NCBI RefSeq assembly: GCF_030384665.1
Contig: NC_083673.1
Location: 496,001 to 560,000, forward strand
Length of the DNA: 64,000 bases
Origin: Lodderomyces elongisporus
Lineage: Eukaryota > Ascomycota > Pichiomycetes > Serinales > Debaryomycetaceae
Direction: 5' to 3'
Part shown: positions 19,287-29,851 of the stretch, one piece after another
Layout: every line of letters starts with the position of its first letter
How positions within the stretch are numbered: position 1 is the stretch's first letter
The notes under the pieces: model-generated
Told to the model about the DNA's origin: nothing
The model's database searches: none
Seen by the model: only the letters and a program-made list of their open reading frames with translations
Position numbers and translations under genes: made by a program

Positions 19287-22200
19287 ATGTTGTTGAAGAA
19301 TTTCCGTATTCTTTCGCAGCAGTTGAAACATGCTCGAAATAGCACACTGTGTATTGTGCTGTCCGTTGCAAAATCATCATTTTCAACAAGCACCAAGAAA
19401 CTACAGGAAGAATTGAAATACGCTGGAAATGACTTGCTCAAAAAGTTTACCGACGAACATGCACACAAACTAGTTGACGTGTCAAAAGTCCTTGTCATTG
19501 GTTCTGGTGGTTTATCCATTGGTCAAGCAGGTGAGTTTGATTATTCGGGTTCACAAGCCATTAAAGCATTGAAAGAAGCTAATAAACAATCTATATTGAT
19601 CAATCCAAACATTGCTACAAACCAAACGTCTCATGCTTTGGCTGATGAAATCTACTATTTACCAGTTACCCCTGAGTATATCACATACATCATCGAAAGA
19701 GAAAGACCAGACGGTATATTGTTGACATTTGGTGGGCAAACTGGTTTAAACGTTGGTGTCAAGTTGGACAAGATGGGTGTTTTTGACAGGTATGGAGTCA
19801 AGGTGCTAGGAACACCAATAAAGACATTGGAAACCTCAGAAGATCGTGACTTGTTTTCTCAAGCATTAAAAGAGATTAATATCCCAATTGCTGAATCGAT
19901 CGCTGTGGAAACAGTCGATGATGCATTGAAAGCTGCCGAGGAAGTTGGGTACCCTATAATTGTTAGATCTGCGTACTCTCTTGGTGGATTGGGATCAGGA
20001 TTTGCAGCAAACGAAGAAGAATTGAGAAACTTGTCAGCACAATCACTCTCTTTAGCCCCACAAATCTTGGTTGAGAAATCATTAAAAGGATGGAAAGAGG
20101 TTGAATATGAAGTTGTTCGTGATCGTGTTGGTAACTGTATCACAGTTTGTAATATGGAAAACTTTGACCCATTGGGTATTCACACTGGTGACTCCATTGT
20201 TGTTGCACCATCCCAAACATTATCAGACGAGGAATACCACATGTTGAGAACTGCTGCAATTAAGATTATTAGACACTTGGGTGTTGTTGGTGAATGTAAC
20301 GTTCAATACGCATTGCAGCCAGATGGATTGGATTTCAGAGTTATTGAAGTTAATGCACGTTTATCACGTTCATCAGCATTGGCATCAAAAGCAACCGGTT
20401 ACCCATTGGCATACACTGCAGCAAAAATTGCTCTTGGCCACACTTTACCCGAATTACCAAACCCTGTTACAAAAACCACCTCGGCTAATTTCGAGCCTTC
20501 ATTAGACTACATGGTAACAAAGATTCCACGTTGGGATTTGTCAAAGTTCCAACACGTCAAGCGTGACATCGGATCTGCAATGAAATCTGTAGGTGAAGTT
20601 ATGGCCATTGGTAGAAACTTTGAAGAGTCATTCCAAAAGGCTATTAGACAAATTGACCCATCGTATATTGGTTTCCAAGGTGACCATTTCGAGGATTTGG
20701 ATGATGTTTTGAGAAACCCAACCGATAGAAGATGGTTAGCGGTTGGCCAAGCCTTATTGCACGAAAACTATTCCGTCGACAAGGTCCACGACTTGACCAA
20801 AATTGACAAATGGTTCTTATACAAGTTAATGAATATCGTTAATATGTACCGTGAATTAGAAGCTGCTGGATCATTATCAAATATCAACAGCGACTTGATG
20901 AGCCGTGCAAAAAAATTGGGCTTCTCAGATAAACAAATTGGTCTCTGCGTTGATGCTAAAGAGTTGGAAGTTAGAAAAGTTAGAAAAGAGTTTGGTATTG
21001 TTCCATTTGTCAAGAAAATTGATACGTTGGCTGCTGAGTTCCCTGCAAACACAAATTACTTGTATACGACATATAATGCTACTAGCTCCGACATTGACTT
21101 TAACGAACACGGTACAATGGTCTTGGGTTCCGGTGTGTACAGAATTGGTTCATCGGTTGAATTTGATTGGTGTGCTGTTTCAACTGCACGTGCTTTGAGA
21201 GATAGCGGGCACAAGACTATTATGATTAACTATAATCCAGAAACAGTTTCAACTGATTTCGATGAAGTTGACAGATTGTATTTCGAAGAATTATCTTTGG
21301 AAAGAGTTTTGGACATCTACGAGCTTGAGAATGCTGAAGGTGTTGTTGTTTCCGTTGGTGGTCAATTGCCACAAAACATTGCATTGTCATTGCAAAACAA
21401 TGGTTGTAAAGTTTTGGGTACTAACCCGGAGGATATTGATAAGGCAGAAGACCGTCACAAATTTTCTCAAATTTTGGACTCCATTGGGGTTGACCAACCA
21501 GCATGGAAGGAATTAACCTCAGTGGAACAAGCCGAAAAGTTTGCTGATGAAGTTGGCTACCCTGTTTTAGTGCGTCCTTCTTATGTGTTGTCAGGTGCGG
21601 CAATGTCAGTTATCAACAACAAAAGTGAATTGGATGCTAAATTACTGAATGCTGCCAAAGTCTCTCGTGAGCATCCCGTTGTGATTTCAAAATTCATCTT
21701 GGGTGCACAAGAGATTGATATCGATGCTGTGGCCTCTGATGGTCAAGTCTTGGTTCATGCCGTTTCTGAACATGTTGAAAATGCTGGTGTCCATTCTGGT
21801 GATGCTACGTTGGTTTTACCACCACAGCAATTGTCGCAAACTTTACTTGACCGTTTGAAAGAGATTGCCGATAAAGTTGCTCATGCATGGAAGATTACTG
21901 GCCCATTCAACATGCAAATCATCAAGAATGATCAAAATGGTACTCTTGACGATAAAAATTGCGAGTTGAAGGTTATCGAGTGTAATATTCGTGCCTCTCG
22001 TTCATTCCCATTTGTTTCTAAAGTGCTTGGTATAAATTTCATTGACGTTGCAGTCAAGGCATTAATTAATGAAAATGTTCCACAACCAGTTAACCTCATG
22101 AATCAGAAATACGATCGCGTTGCTACAAAAGTTCCTCAATTTTCATTCACAAGATTGGCAGGCGCAGATCCATTTTTGGGTGTTGAAATGGCTTCTACTG

Positions 22201-22742
22201 GTGAGATTGCTTGCTTTGGAAAGGACCTTCTCGAGGCTTATTGGACAACCATGCAATCTACAATGAACTTTAACTTGCCCATGCCAGGCCAAGGTATCTT
22301 GTTTGGTGGTGACTTGACCAACGACAAATTGGCTAAAGTTGCCGAGACTGTTTCTGGGTTGGGTTACAAATTCTACACTGCTAGCCAACCAGTTGCAGAC
22401 TATTTACAAAGCCATGTTTCTGAATCTGTTGAAATCATTGATTTCCCCAAGACTGATAAGCGTGCGTTGAGAGAAATTTTCCAGGCCAACAAGATTGGAG
22501 CAGTTTTTAACTTGGCCAGAGCAAGAGCAGAAGACTTGTTAGACGAAGATTACGTGATGAGACGTAATGCTATTGACTTTGCAATCCCATTGTTCAATGA
22601 GCCAAATACTTCGCAATTATTTGCCTCGTGTTTAAAAGCAAAGATTGGTGATAAAGTTAAGTTTGACACTATACCTGAATCCGTAGTTGTGCCTAAGGAG
22701 GTTCAAAGATGGAGTGAGTTTATTGGTGGCAAGCCTGTGTAA
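19287..22742 (+). CDS. CPA2: Carbamoyl-phosphate synthase, arginine-specific, large subunit
   Basis: Makes carbamoyl phosphate from bicarbonate, ammonia (channelled from the small subunit Cpa1) and two ATP, for arginine synthesis. The protein has 1151 residues from the ATG at 19287; the frame is open upstream but has no earlier ATG in a pyrimidine tract. Duplicated ATP-grasp halves are clear: SGGLSIGQAGEFDYSG near residue 70 and SGVYRIGSSVEFDWCAV near 612, with ECNVQYAL, VIEVNARLSRSSALAS and VIECNIRASRSFPFVSK, then an MGS-like C-terminal region. Residues 1-50 are basic, lack acidic residues and contain SSFSTSTKK, so they resemble a mitochondrial presequence; S. cerevisiae Cpa2 (1118 residues) is cytosolic. 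No glutaminase domain or ATCase is fused, so it is not URA2. The retrotransposon ends 195 bp upstream. Confidence 0.95.
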   Translation: MLLKNFRILSQQLKHARNSTLCIVLSVAKSSFSTSTKKLQEELKYAGNDLLKKFTDEHAHKLVDVSKVLVIGSGGLSIGQAGEFDYSGSQAIKALKEANKQSILINPNIATNQTSHALADEIYYLPVTPEYITYIIERERPDGILLTFGGQTGLNVGVKLDKMGVFDRYGVKVLGTPIKTLETSEDRDLFSQALKEINIPIAESIAVETVDDALKAAEEVGYPIIVRSAYSLGGLGSGFAANEEELRNLSAQSLSLAPQILVEKSLKGWKEVEYEVVRDRVGNCITVCNMENFDPLGIHTGDSIVVAPSQTLSDEEYHMLRTAAIKIIRHLGVVGECNVQYALQPDGLDFRVIEVNARLSRSSALASKATGYPLAYTAAKIALGHTLPELPNPVTKTTSANFEPSLDYMVTKIPRWDLSKFQHVKRDIGSAMKSVGEVMAIGRNFEESFQKAIRQIDPSYIGFQGDHFEDLDDVLRNPTDRRWLAVGQALLHENYSVDKVHDLTKIDKWFLYKLMNIVNMYRELEAAGSLSNINSDLMSRAKKLGFSDKQIGLCVDAKELEVRKVRKEFGIVPFVKKIDTLAAEFPANTNYLYTTYNATSSDIDFNEHGTMVLGSGVYRIGSSVEFDWCAVSTARALRDSGHKTIMINYNPETVSTDFDEVDRLYFEELSLERVLDIYELENAEGVVVSVGGQLPQNIALSLQNNGCKVLGTNPEDIDKAEDRHKFSQILDSIGVDQPAWKELTSVEQAEKFADEVGYPVLVRPSYVLSGAAMSVINNKSELDAKLLNAAKVSREHPVVISKFILGAQEIDIDAVASDGQVLVHAVSEHVENAGVHSGDATLVLPPQQLSQTLLDRLKEIADKVAHAWKITGPFNMQIIKNDQNGTLDDKNCELKVIECNIRASRSFPFVSKVLGINFIDVAVKALINENVPQPVNLMNQKYDRVATKVPQFSFTRLAGADPFLGVEMASTGEIACFGKDLLEAYWTTMQSTMNFNLPMPGQGILFGGDLTNDKLAKVAETVSGLGYKFYTASQPVADYLQSHVSESVEIIDFPKTDKRALREIFQANKIGAVFNLARARAEDLLDEDYVMRRNAIDFAIPLFNEPNTSQLFASCLKAKIGDKVKFDTIPESVVVPKEVQRWSEFIGGKPV

Positions 22743-23121
22743 GGGCGGCGGGAATTAAATGCACACACACATTGATATATATATATATATATTTGTAGTG
22801 CGAGAGAAACAGAAGGAAAGAACGAAGGATGAGTAGACGAATATGATTTATTGATAGACCGTTTAATGTTTTTATAAATTTTATCAAGACAAATGTTTTA
22901 AGTATTTTAAGAATTGAGTAATTTGAGTATTTTGAGTATTTCACAAGAAAAATTTCAAAAAATTGATCTTTTGTTTTTACAGACGCTGTTGAATTGTATT
23001 CTATTATGTTTTGTTATATTTTGTTATATTTTGTTCTCTTTATTCTTTTCATTCTTTTCTTCAACAATTATATTCAACTCATTTCTAAAATCATAAACCT
23101 AATTACTTTCACTATATTAAG
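22743..23121. other. Convergent intergenic spacer
   Basis: AT-rich spacer between the 3' ends of CPA2 and the PTC2-like gene, with a TA microsatellite near 22775-22790 and T-rich, TTTTGTTATATTTTG-type repeats near 23008-23035. It presumably holds both polyadenylation regions. Confidence 0.6.
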
Positions 23122-24708
23122 CTATACTACTTTAGCATCTTCGCTTCCCTTTTCATTCGCTTTTCCATTTTCGTGGTCGCTTTCATCATTGCTGTCACCT
23201 TGTACTTCCTCAATCTTTTCCTGCTCGGCATCTTCATGATGGTACAGCCCGACTACACCCAAATTTGCAAGAATGTTTTGAGCCGACGACGTGTCTAAGT
23301 AAATCACACCGTTCTCATTGGTGAGCGCGTTGGAAGACAACAATTTTGATAATGAAACGGCATCACCATTCATTCCTGGGTCATCATCGTAAGCACCGCC
23401 AGTACCATTACCATTGTGGTCTTCGCCAGTACCATCTTCGTCGTCGTAGCCACCACGACCAAAGATGGATCCGTTCAAACCCAGACTTCCTCTGCCTCCA
23501 CCGTTGCTATTCAAATCACCCGCAACTCCAATATCATACTGATTTCCATACATTTCTTTATAAATCTTTTCATATGGTTCTGAGATTGGACCAAACTTTG
23601 GTTGTTCTGAGGTGGAAGTTGCTTTTTCGTTTTCCGAGATCTCAATCTTCTTGATAATTTTGTCATACCATTGCTCCAACGTTTCATTCTTGGCGTAATC
23701 CAACAAAGCAACAATGACAATCGACATATTGTCACATCCAATACCAGTACCATCTGAAGTTGGGGCACAACACAAATCCATAATCTCTTCACAAATTTCG
23801 GTCAAAGACCATCTTTCATAAATACCCCTTCTAACACATTCAACACATTTCTGCGAGGTCAAACAATCCCAAATACCATCGCATGCTAAGATCACAAACT
23901 CATCCTGTTCGTAATCAATATTGTGAACAATAACATCTGGATAACAAGTAACAATCTGTTCTTCAGCCGGTAAATCTGCATTCTTTTTGAATTCAAAATC
24001 TCCAATACCTCTGGACAAGGCCAAATTACCATTGACACGACCCATGTCAACGTACCCGCCAGCAGCACTAATTCTAGTCTTTTCGCCTTCATTTGATGGC
24101 TTGTGGTCGTATGACAATGCCTTTGCGTACCCATTAATAGACATAATGGTTCTAGAATCACCCGCATTACCACAAATAATGGATTGTGGGGTAATGATGG
24201 CAGAGGTGGCAGCACACCCACTTTCGTCATCTCTCATAAGTATATCCTTCAAGATTGCTTGGTCACAATCCAAAAAGCCCTGTTTCAAAGCCTGAGTGTA
24301 ATTGTTTTGCTTATACTCTTTTGTATCTTTGATTATTCGATGCAAATGCTTGCCTGCAAAGATTGCAGCCTTTTCACCTCCGTGACCATCAAACACACCA
24401 AAAAAGGCAGTATGATCATTAGGCAAAGAACTGCTTGTCTTGTCATTTTCACTAACCAACTTCTCACTACTCAGTTTTTTTGCAGCAACAGAGTCGACAT
24501 CCTGTGTTTTATTTCCATCATCATCATCATCCTCATCATCCTCATCGTCATCGGATGTAACTTCCTTCAGCATATCCAAAATTGTGGTATGTGCATCCTC
24601 CATATTGATTCTCCAGCCTTGCATTGACGATAAACCAAACGCCAAGTATTTATCTTGCCCTTCTTCTGAGTGCTTCTCAGTCACTGGTTGTGAAAGTATT
24701 TGTCCCAT
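23122..24708 (-). CDS. PTC2: PP2C-type protein phosphatase, PTC2/PTC3-like
   Basis: Mg/Mn-dependent Ser/Thr phosphatase. Yeast Ptc2/Ptc3 switch off the Rad53 DNA-damage checkpoint and the Hog1 pathway. The protein has 528 residues. It begins MGQILSQP, a likely N-myristoylation signal and the typical Ptc2/3 start, then FGLSSMQGWRINMEDAH. Metal-binding motifs are FFGVFDGHGGEKAA (about residue 100), LALSRGIGDFEFK, ILACDGIWDCLTSQ and GCDNMSIVIVALL (about 335-345). An Asp-rich insertion of 55-75 residues splits the N-terminal part of the domain. The C-terminal 150 residues are Gly/Asn/Asp-rich and disordered. PTC2 versus PTC3 cannot be decided from one sequence. Confidence 0.88.
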   Translation of the reverse strand: MGQILSQPVTEKHSEEGQDKYLAFGLSSMQGWRINMEDAHTTILDMLKEVTSDDDEDDEDDDDDGNKTQDVDSVAAKKLSSEKLVSENDKTSSSLPNDHTAFFGVFDGHGGEKAAIFAGKHLHRIIKDTKEYKQNNYTQALKQGFLDCDQAILKDILMRDDESGCAATSAIITPQSIICGNAGDSRTIMSINGYAKALSYDHKPSNEGEKTRISAAGGYVDMGRVNGNLALSRGIGDFEFKKNADLPAEEQIVTCYPDVIVHNIDYEQDEFVILACDGIWDCLTSQKCVECVRRGIYERWSLTEICEEIMDLCCAPTSDGTGIGCDNMSIVIVALLDYAKNETLEQWYDKIIKKIEISENEKATSTSEQPKFGPISEPYEKIYKEMYGNQYDIGVAGDLNSNGGGRGSLGLNGSIFGRGGYDDEDGTGEDHNGNGTGGAYDDDPGMNGDAVSLSKLLSSNALTNENGVIYLDTSSAQNILANLGVVGLYHHEDAEQEKIEEVQGDSNDESDHENGKANEKGSEDAKVV

Positions 24709-25759
24709 TCTTGTCGTTAAAGTTGTTATGGAACGGGATAAGCAACGATGCTATTGAGAAGAAGAAAACAAAAGGTTTAAATAGATGTCTTAAACCTCTA
24801 ATTGGTCTTTATGACTCTTGTCTTGTAGTAATTGAATGTTTGGATACGGAAAAAAAAAATTATTTACACGTATTCAAAAATGATTAGATTAAAAAAGTTG
24901 TTGATAAATCGATAAATGAATAACTTGATAACTCAATAACCGATGACTGTAAAAGTAAACAAGAAAAAAAAATAAAACTGATACCCCCAAAAGTAATTCT
25001 TCTTGTAGTTGATAAAAATTGAATTGGTTAGAAGCTACTCTTCTATTCTAATCTTCTGTACTTCAATAGTTGTAGCTCAAGATAGTCTAAAAGAAAAGAG
25101 GTTGCTAAGGCGATCAATGAGTAATTTGTTTGCCCTCTACTTTTCTCTTTCTCTCACACTCTCTATCTTCGATGATTTGTATTTTCTATTGTTGTGGATT
25201 AATCGCATGAAGAAAGAGAAAAAAAAAAAAAAAGAAAAAAGAGAAAAAAAGAAATTATCACTACTGCACACAAACATACACAAGTGTTAGGCTAAACTTA
25301 CTGTGGAGAATCGAGAATCATAAGGTAAACATTTAACATCAAAAAGTTGGTAAAGTTCCAATCAATATACATGTACAATAAAAGTAGTTTCTATAGTAAA
25401 TTCATTCGTTAAATCAATAAGTCTATAAAAGTGGGTTCAAACCTCAACAACAACAACAACAACAACAATAATAATAATAGTAATAATAATAAAAAAAAAT
25501 CCATAAATCCATAAATCCATAAATAAAACAAAATCAACCACCAATACAAATACATAGACAAATGTACAACAACTAAACCGAGGTAGGCGAACAATGACGA
25601 GTGGTAACAGCAAAAGCAAAAACAAAAAGGATTTCAGATTCTAAAAGAATAGTAAATATCTGTCTTTCATTACCTTTGCATCTTTTAGAATTCACTTTTT
25701 TTTATAATTATTTTTTGTAGTTTTTTTTTAGTTTTCTTTTGTTTTCAAATTCTTCTTCA
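24709..25759. other. Intergenic, PTC2-like promoter
   Basis: 1.05 kb between the PTC2-like start and the PIN4-like stop. It holds poly-A tracts (25217-25255) and an AAC/AAT trinucleotide run (about 25444-25495), followed by a CCATAAAT repeat (25500-25525). The small frames here lack any protein-like composition. A GGTTCAAACC near 25434 resembles a tRNA B box, but no cloverleaf can be drawn around it. Confidence 0.55.
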
Positions 25760-28288
25760 TTATTTTGTTCCCCAAATCCCATTTCCATCAAATGCACCAT
25801 TTGTTGAACCACTCAACCCCAAGGTATTCAACTTAGTAGAGATATCTGAGGCACTAGTATTGAAATCTTCGCTAGTGGCAGTCTGTGGCAAATTGGTAAA
25901 ACTAGAAGTGACTTGCAGTTGCTGAGTAAAAGGTTGGAACCTAGAGTTTGCACCTAATGGAGTCTGCGGCTGCGATTGATTGTTGACCGTGGTGTTGTGA
26001 GTAGTACCATTGCTGAGGAAAAATTGTTGATTTTGTTGAATCGGAGAGCTTGTAATAGATGATCCGGCATGTCCCAGCAGGCCGTGGTGCTGATGCAAAG
26101 CTTGTTGCGAAAAGCTATTGAGTGGTGGGGTCGCTCTAACATCGACAAAAGATCTATTACTACTTGATCTGAGTAAAGCTGCCGCCGATGTTGAGTTAGG
26201 AGCAATTCCCTGTGATGGATGAACTGGTTGAAATTGGCCAAGGGCATTTGATTGCTGCTGTTGTTGCTGCTGTTGTGGTGGTTGCTGTTGTGGTGGTTGT
26301 TGTAGTTGTGGTTGTTGTTGCTGCTGTTGTGGTGGCTGATAGTATCCTTGCTGAGAGTAAGGCCTTTGTTGTGCAAGGGATTGTTGCAGAAATGTTGAAT
26401 AACCTTGCAAATTTGGAGCTTGAGATTGTTGTTGGCCAGTTTGTTGATGTTGATGTTGATGTTGTTGCTGCAATTGAAGTTGTTGAACTTGTTGTTGAAG
26501 GTGAGAGAATTGTTGATGCTGGTTTGGTGTGATTGGAGTAGGTGTTTGCTGTCTTATTCTTGGCAATGGCAATGCAGACTGTGATTGAGATCTCAAAAGA
26601 TCCGAGTTCAATGCAGACGATATCTGACTCAAATTCATCATTGAGTTGGAATGATGTGGTTGCAATTGCTGTGCTTGACTTGCCGAAACTTGCAGGGACA
26701 GGTACGCAATTGATATATAGCCTGGCTTTCTCCTGACTATAACCAACCCATTGTCAAACAACTCCAACAAGTTCAAGTAATTACAAAGATAAGAAATAGT
26801 CTTTCTCTGAATAACAGTCAAGTTTATTGGCGAAATAGCCAACTCAAATATGGACTTGGTAACATCATCACGATACAAAACCAACTGAGTGTAAAGTTCT
26901 AAGATCTCGGGGTCATTCAAGTCAATCTCCATCGAAGGAGGGGCAAACAGTGTGTTGCCAAATGGTAAGTTAATAAACGCTCTTTCCTGAGTCGATGAAG
27001 CTTGGCCGCCTGCAACACTCAAATTCTTTGTTGCCGCAGTAGTCGAGGCTTGAGAATAAAGCGAAGCCAAAGACGCATTGGACGTGTTTCTATGTTGTTC
27101 TTCCAATTGACCACGTTTTTCTCTTTTCTCTCTTTCAATCCGTTCTCTTTCTTGAGCTGGTAACATCTTTTTATACTCGACTCTCAATTTTCTACCACCA
27201 ATTTCTCTTCCATTCAACAAATTAACCACCAGGGAAGTCTCGTCCGTTGAAGTAAAATTAGCAAACGCCAAGCCTCTAAAGACACCATTATCAAAATGGT
27301 AATTGAATGCATAAGGCAATGGCAATCCTAATTTCGTCATGACATCTAATAATTGCTCCTTCTTAATAGCAAAAGGAATATTTTTGATAACAATCGCTGT
27401 TGGAATCAATTCTTCATTAATCTCTCCATCATTGTCGTCATTACTGTCGTTGCTATCATCATCGTTATTATCATTGTCGTGGTCATTGTTGCCTTTTTTG
27501 TTGGCATTGTTAGCATTGTTAGTATTGTTGGCATTACTGGTGTTGCTGGCGTTGCTAACATTGTTTCGTCTTCCGCCCCTTTGTTCCTTTTCTCCTAATC
27601 CAGAAGTTTCTCTCTTGTCTCTATTTGATGCAGTATTAACTGTACTATGCCTTGCATTCAATTCGTTACTATCATTATGTTTAAGGTCATTATTAGCTTT
27701 TGTTTGATCCATGCTATCGTCGTTTCTACTAAGTTGAGGCTGATCTTCTCTTTTATTTTCATTGCTTCTGCTGATAGAAACATGACCTGCAGAAGTTTCT
27801 TCCAAAACTTTCTTATCTAACGTCTCCAAAGTTTGTTGCTGCTGCTGTTCTACCCAGGGACCAACTGAAGTAGCAGTAGACAACGGTTGATTCAACCACG
27901 AAGTTTGTAGGTTCTTGACATTATTCAACCTCTGGTTTGTTAATTGTGGCGTAGTTGAACCTATTCCAAATGACTTTGGTCCGCCACTACCACCAGAGGC
28001 ACTGCCATTGCCACCACCACCAACAACACCAACAACACCTACACCACCACTCAGCGGAGCATTGTTAACAGCAATGTTCTGGTTGTGGTTATCAAGATTA
28101 TTGTTATTATTATTATTGTTGTTGTTGTTGTGGTTGTGGTTGGTAGTGGTATTTGTATTCTGATTAGCTGTAAAGGGCGTTGATGATGTCGAATAACCTG
28201 ATGCAGATGACAAAGAAGACAAGGAAGGTCGGCGTTGCATTAATGAGTCCATTTGATTTGGAGTAGTGGATAGATTCCGAAAATCCAT
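25760..28288 (-). CDS. PIN4: RRM RNA-binding protein, PIN4/MDT1-like
   Basis: RNA-binding protein related to S. cerevisiae Pin4 (Mdt1), which acts in G2/M progression and the DNA-damage response and binds the Rad53 FHA domain. The protein has 842 residues. A disordered N terminus (Asn, Gly, Ser runs; an Asn/Asp-rich stretch before 285) leads to one RRM at about 292-372. Its highly conserved body includes PTAIVIKNIPFAIKKEQLLD, PYAFNYHFDNGVFRGLAFANF and GRKLRVEYKKMLPAQERERI. A second conserved block follows near 455-530 (DLNDPEILELYTQLVLYRDD). The remainder is a very Gln-rich prion-like tail with QQQ runs interspersed with Pro and His. The RRM plus the KREKRGQLEEQHR helix strongly supports the Pin4 family. 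The gene is divergent from SBH1. Confidence 0.9.
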   Translation of the reverse strand: MDFRNLSTTPNQMDSLMQRRPSLSSLSSASGYSTSSTPFTANQNTNTTTNHNHNNNNNNNNNNNLDNHNQNIAVNNAPLSGGVGVVGVVGGGGNGSASGGSGGPKSFGIGSTTPQLTNQRLNNVKNLQTSWLNQPLSTATSVGPWVEQQQQQTLETLDKKVLEETSAGHVSISRSNENKREDQPQLSRNDDSMDQTKANNDLKHNDSNELNARHSTVNTASNRDKRETSGLGEKEQRGGRRNNVSNASNTSNANNTNNANNANKKGNNDHDNDNNDDDSNDSNDDNDGEINEELIPTAIVIKNIPFAIKKEQLLDVMTKLGLPLPYAFNYHFDNGVFRGLAFANFTSTDETSLVVNLLNGREIGGRKLRVEYKKMLPAQERERIEREKREKRGQLEEQHRNTSNASLASLYSQASTTAATKNLSVAGGQASSTQERAFINLPFGNTLFAPPSMEIDLNDPEILELYTQLVLYRDDVTKSIFELAISPINLTVIQRKTISYLCNYLNLLELFDNGLVIVRRKPGYISIAYLSLQVSASQAQQLQPHHSNSMMNLSQISSALNSDLLRSQSQSALPLPRIRQQTPTPITPNQHQQFSHLQQQVQQLQLQQQHQHQHQQTGQQQSQAPNLQGYSTFLQQSLAQQRPYSQQGYYQPPQQQQQQPQLQQPPQQQPPQQQQQQQQSNALGQFQPVHPSQGIAPNSTSAAALLRSSSNRSFVDVRATPPLNSFSQQALHQHHGLLGHAGSSITSSPIQQNQQFFLSNGTTHNTTVNNQSQPQTPLGANSRFQPFTQQLQVTSSFTNLPQTATSEDFNTSASDISTKLNTLGLSGSTNGAFDGNGIWGTK

Positions 28289-28957
28289 GACTGTTCAAGT
28301 AAATTATTTATACGGGAATTCCACTTCGTTGAAATAGTTTGATTGGATGGTTGAAGCTCGTTGGGTTTGATCAATTATTATGGACGAAATTGCTTAGTGA
28401 TGTTTAAACTTATGACAAGTGGCCTTTGGTATGATACCTATTTGTGGTTATTTATTATATATACCTCTTGTGTTATAAGAACCTCCAAAAACAATGCTTC
28501 CGTTTGAATAGGTATGTATATATAAAATATAAGTAACCAAAAATTGTATGTAAATGGACCTCCCTTGAGTTGGTAATTCAACGAGAATAATAATTATTTT
28601 TGAGTTTGTTTTGGAGGCACTAATTTTTTTTCTTTTTTTCTTTTTTTCTGTTTTTCTGTTTTCTAGTTTTTGTTTCGTCGAAAAATTTAATGTCTAAAAT
28701 TGTGATTCACGACACTTTCGTCTTTTGATGACATATGGTAGCATAGGCACCTTTTTTTTTGAGGACACATACACAATAGTACTATTACGCACCACAAACC
28801 ACGAACCACGAACAACAGTCACTACGGCTACAATCAACGACTGCGAGGGACTATTATCACCAACTGAAAAAATACGACAACACCAACATCAATATCAACA
28901 GGTTTCTCATAGTTATACATTCAACCTTTTTAGCAAACAAGAACTTACACACCCATA
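28289..28957. other. Divergent promoter region PIN4-like / SBH1
   Basis: 670 bp of AT-rich DNA shared by two genes transcribed away from each other. It contains a T-rich tract with CTTTTTTT/CTGTTTTT units near 28627-28665 and an ACCACGAACC repeat near 28790-28810. No ORF of note. Confidence 0.6.
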
Positions 28958-29479
28958 ATGGTATGTTGAATTAGTTGAAAGCTTTCTTTTTTTGCACTAT
29001 GCTTTGGTTTGCTGTCCTGGCCTTAAAGCTTCGTGTTTTTTTTCATGTTTTTCTTTCATTATCATTTCAGACCAGTTTCAAATCAACAATAGCTTTTACT
29101 TTTATTTATTTGTTTATCTATTCATTAATTAATGAATTAATGAATTAATTTATAGTATTCATACAGAAGTTTACTAACATAAATAAAATTGTAGTCGTCA
29201 GGAGCAGCATCAGGAAGCCAAGCCCCAGGTGGTTTGAGAAGCGCAGTCAAGAGAAAGTCTACAGCAGATAAAAAGGCACAATCTACAACTGCTACACCAT
29301 TGAGCACAAGGTCAGCAGGGTTTGGTGGCTCTTCATCAACAATGATGAAATTGTTCACAGATGAGGCACAAGGTTTAAGAGTCGATCCATTGGTTGTGTT
29401 GTTCTTGGCTGTTGGTTTTATTTTTTCAGTGATCATTTTACACGTGTTGGCTAAAGTTACTGGTAAATTTACTAGTTGA
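28958..29479 (+). CDS. SBH1: Sec61-beta subunit of the ER translocon (spliced)
   Basis: Tail-anchored beta subunit of the Sec61 protein-conducting channel. Two exons: the ATG alone (28958-28960), then 29195-29479. The joined product has 95 residues, starting MSSGAASGSQAPGGLRSAVKRK. The PGG motif near the N terminus, the GFGGSSSTMMKLFTDEAQGLRVDP segment and the C-terminal membrane anchor (VVLFLAVGFIFSVIILHVLAKV) are the family hallmarks. Without splicing, exon 2 lacks an ATG and the PGG motif would be untranslated. Length is close to Sbh1/Sbh2 of S. cerevisiae (82-88 residues). Whether it corresponds to SBH1 or SBH2 is a matter of naming. Confidence 0.9.
28961..29194 (+). other. SBH1 intron (234 bp)
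   Basis: 5' splice site GTATGT directly after the start codon, branch point TACTAAC at 29172-29178, 3' splice site TTGTAG ending at 29194. The intron is phase 0 and separates the ATG from the rest of the coding sequence. Confidence 0.9.
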
Positions 29480-29851
29480 TCGCAATGCAATGCAAGGAAA
29501 TAAACAGGAGAATAGACAAAGTAAGAGTATGCTGAGTCAAGGAAGCTTATCAATATTTTGTTACAATTCACATATCTAATGTATTGGAGATCAAGATTTT
29601 GTCAAATGCTAGGGTTAGAATTAAATACTTAGTTGATGTCTCTATTTACAAAAGCATTTGGTCTTTAATTTGAAAAACTTTACAGAAGCTTTTCTTGTCT
29701 TCTGTTGTTGTTTTTTTGGTTTTGGCTTTCCCCTTTTTTTAAAAAAATAAAATTTTCCGTTTCCTTCGATTCCTTCGATTCCTTCATTCTTTCATTCTTT
29801 CATTCTTTCATTCTTTCATTTTTTCATTTTTTCCTCTTTGTTTCTTTGACT
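29480..29851. other. Convergent spacer SBH1 / mitochondrial ProRS
   Basis: T-rich spacer with CATTCTTT pentamer-like repeats (about 29783-29830). A 144-codon minus frame overlaps SBH1 exon 2 in antisense and is a shadow of it. Nothing else is visible. Confidence 0.6.

Noticed and set aside
25430..25445. B-box-like GGTTCAAACC suggesting a tRNA
   Set aside because: No A box or acceptor stem can be placed around it, and it is followed directly by an AAC microsatellite.
29137..29571. 144-codon minus-strand ORF
   Set aside because: Antisense shadow of SBH1 exon 2, which is clearly the real gene.
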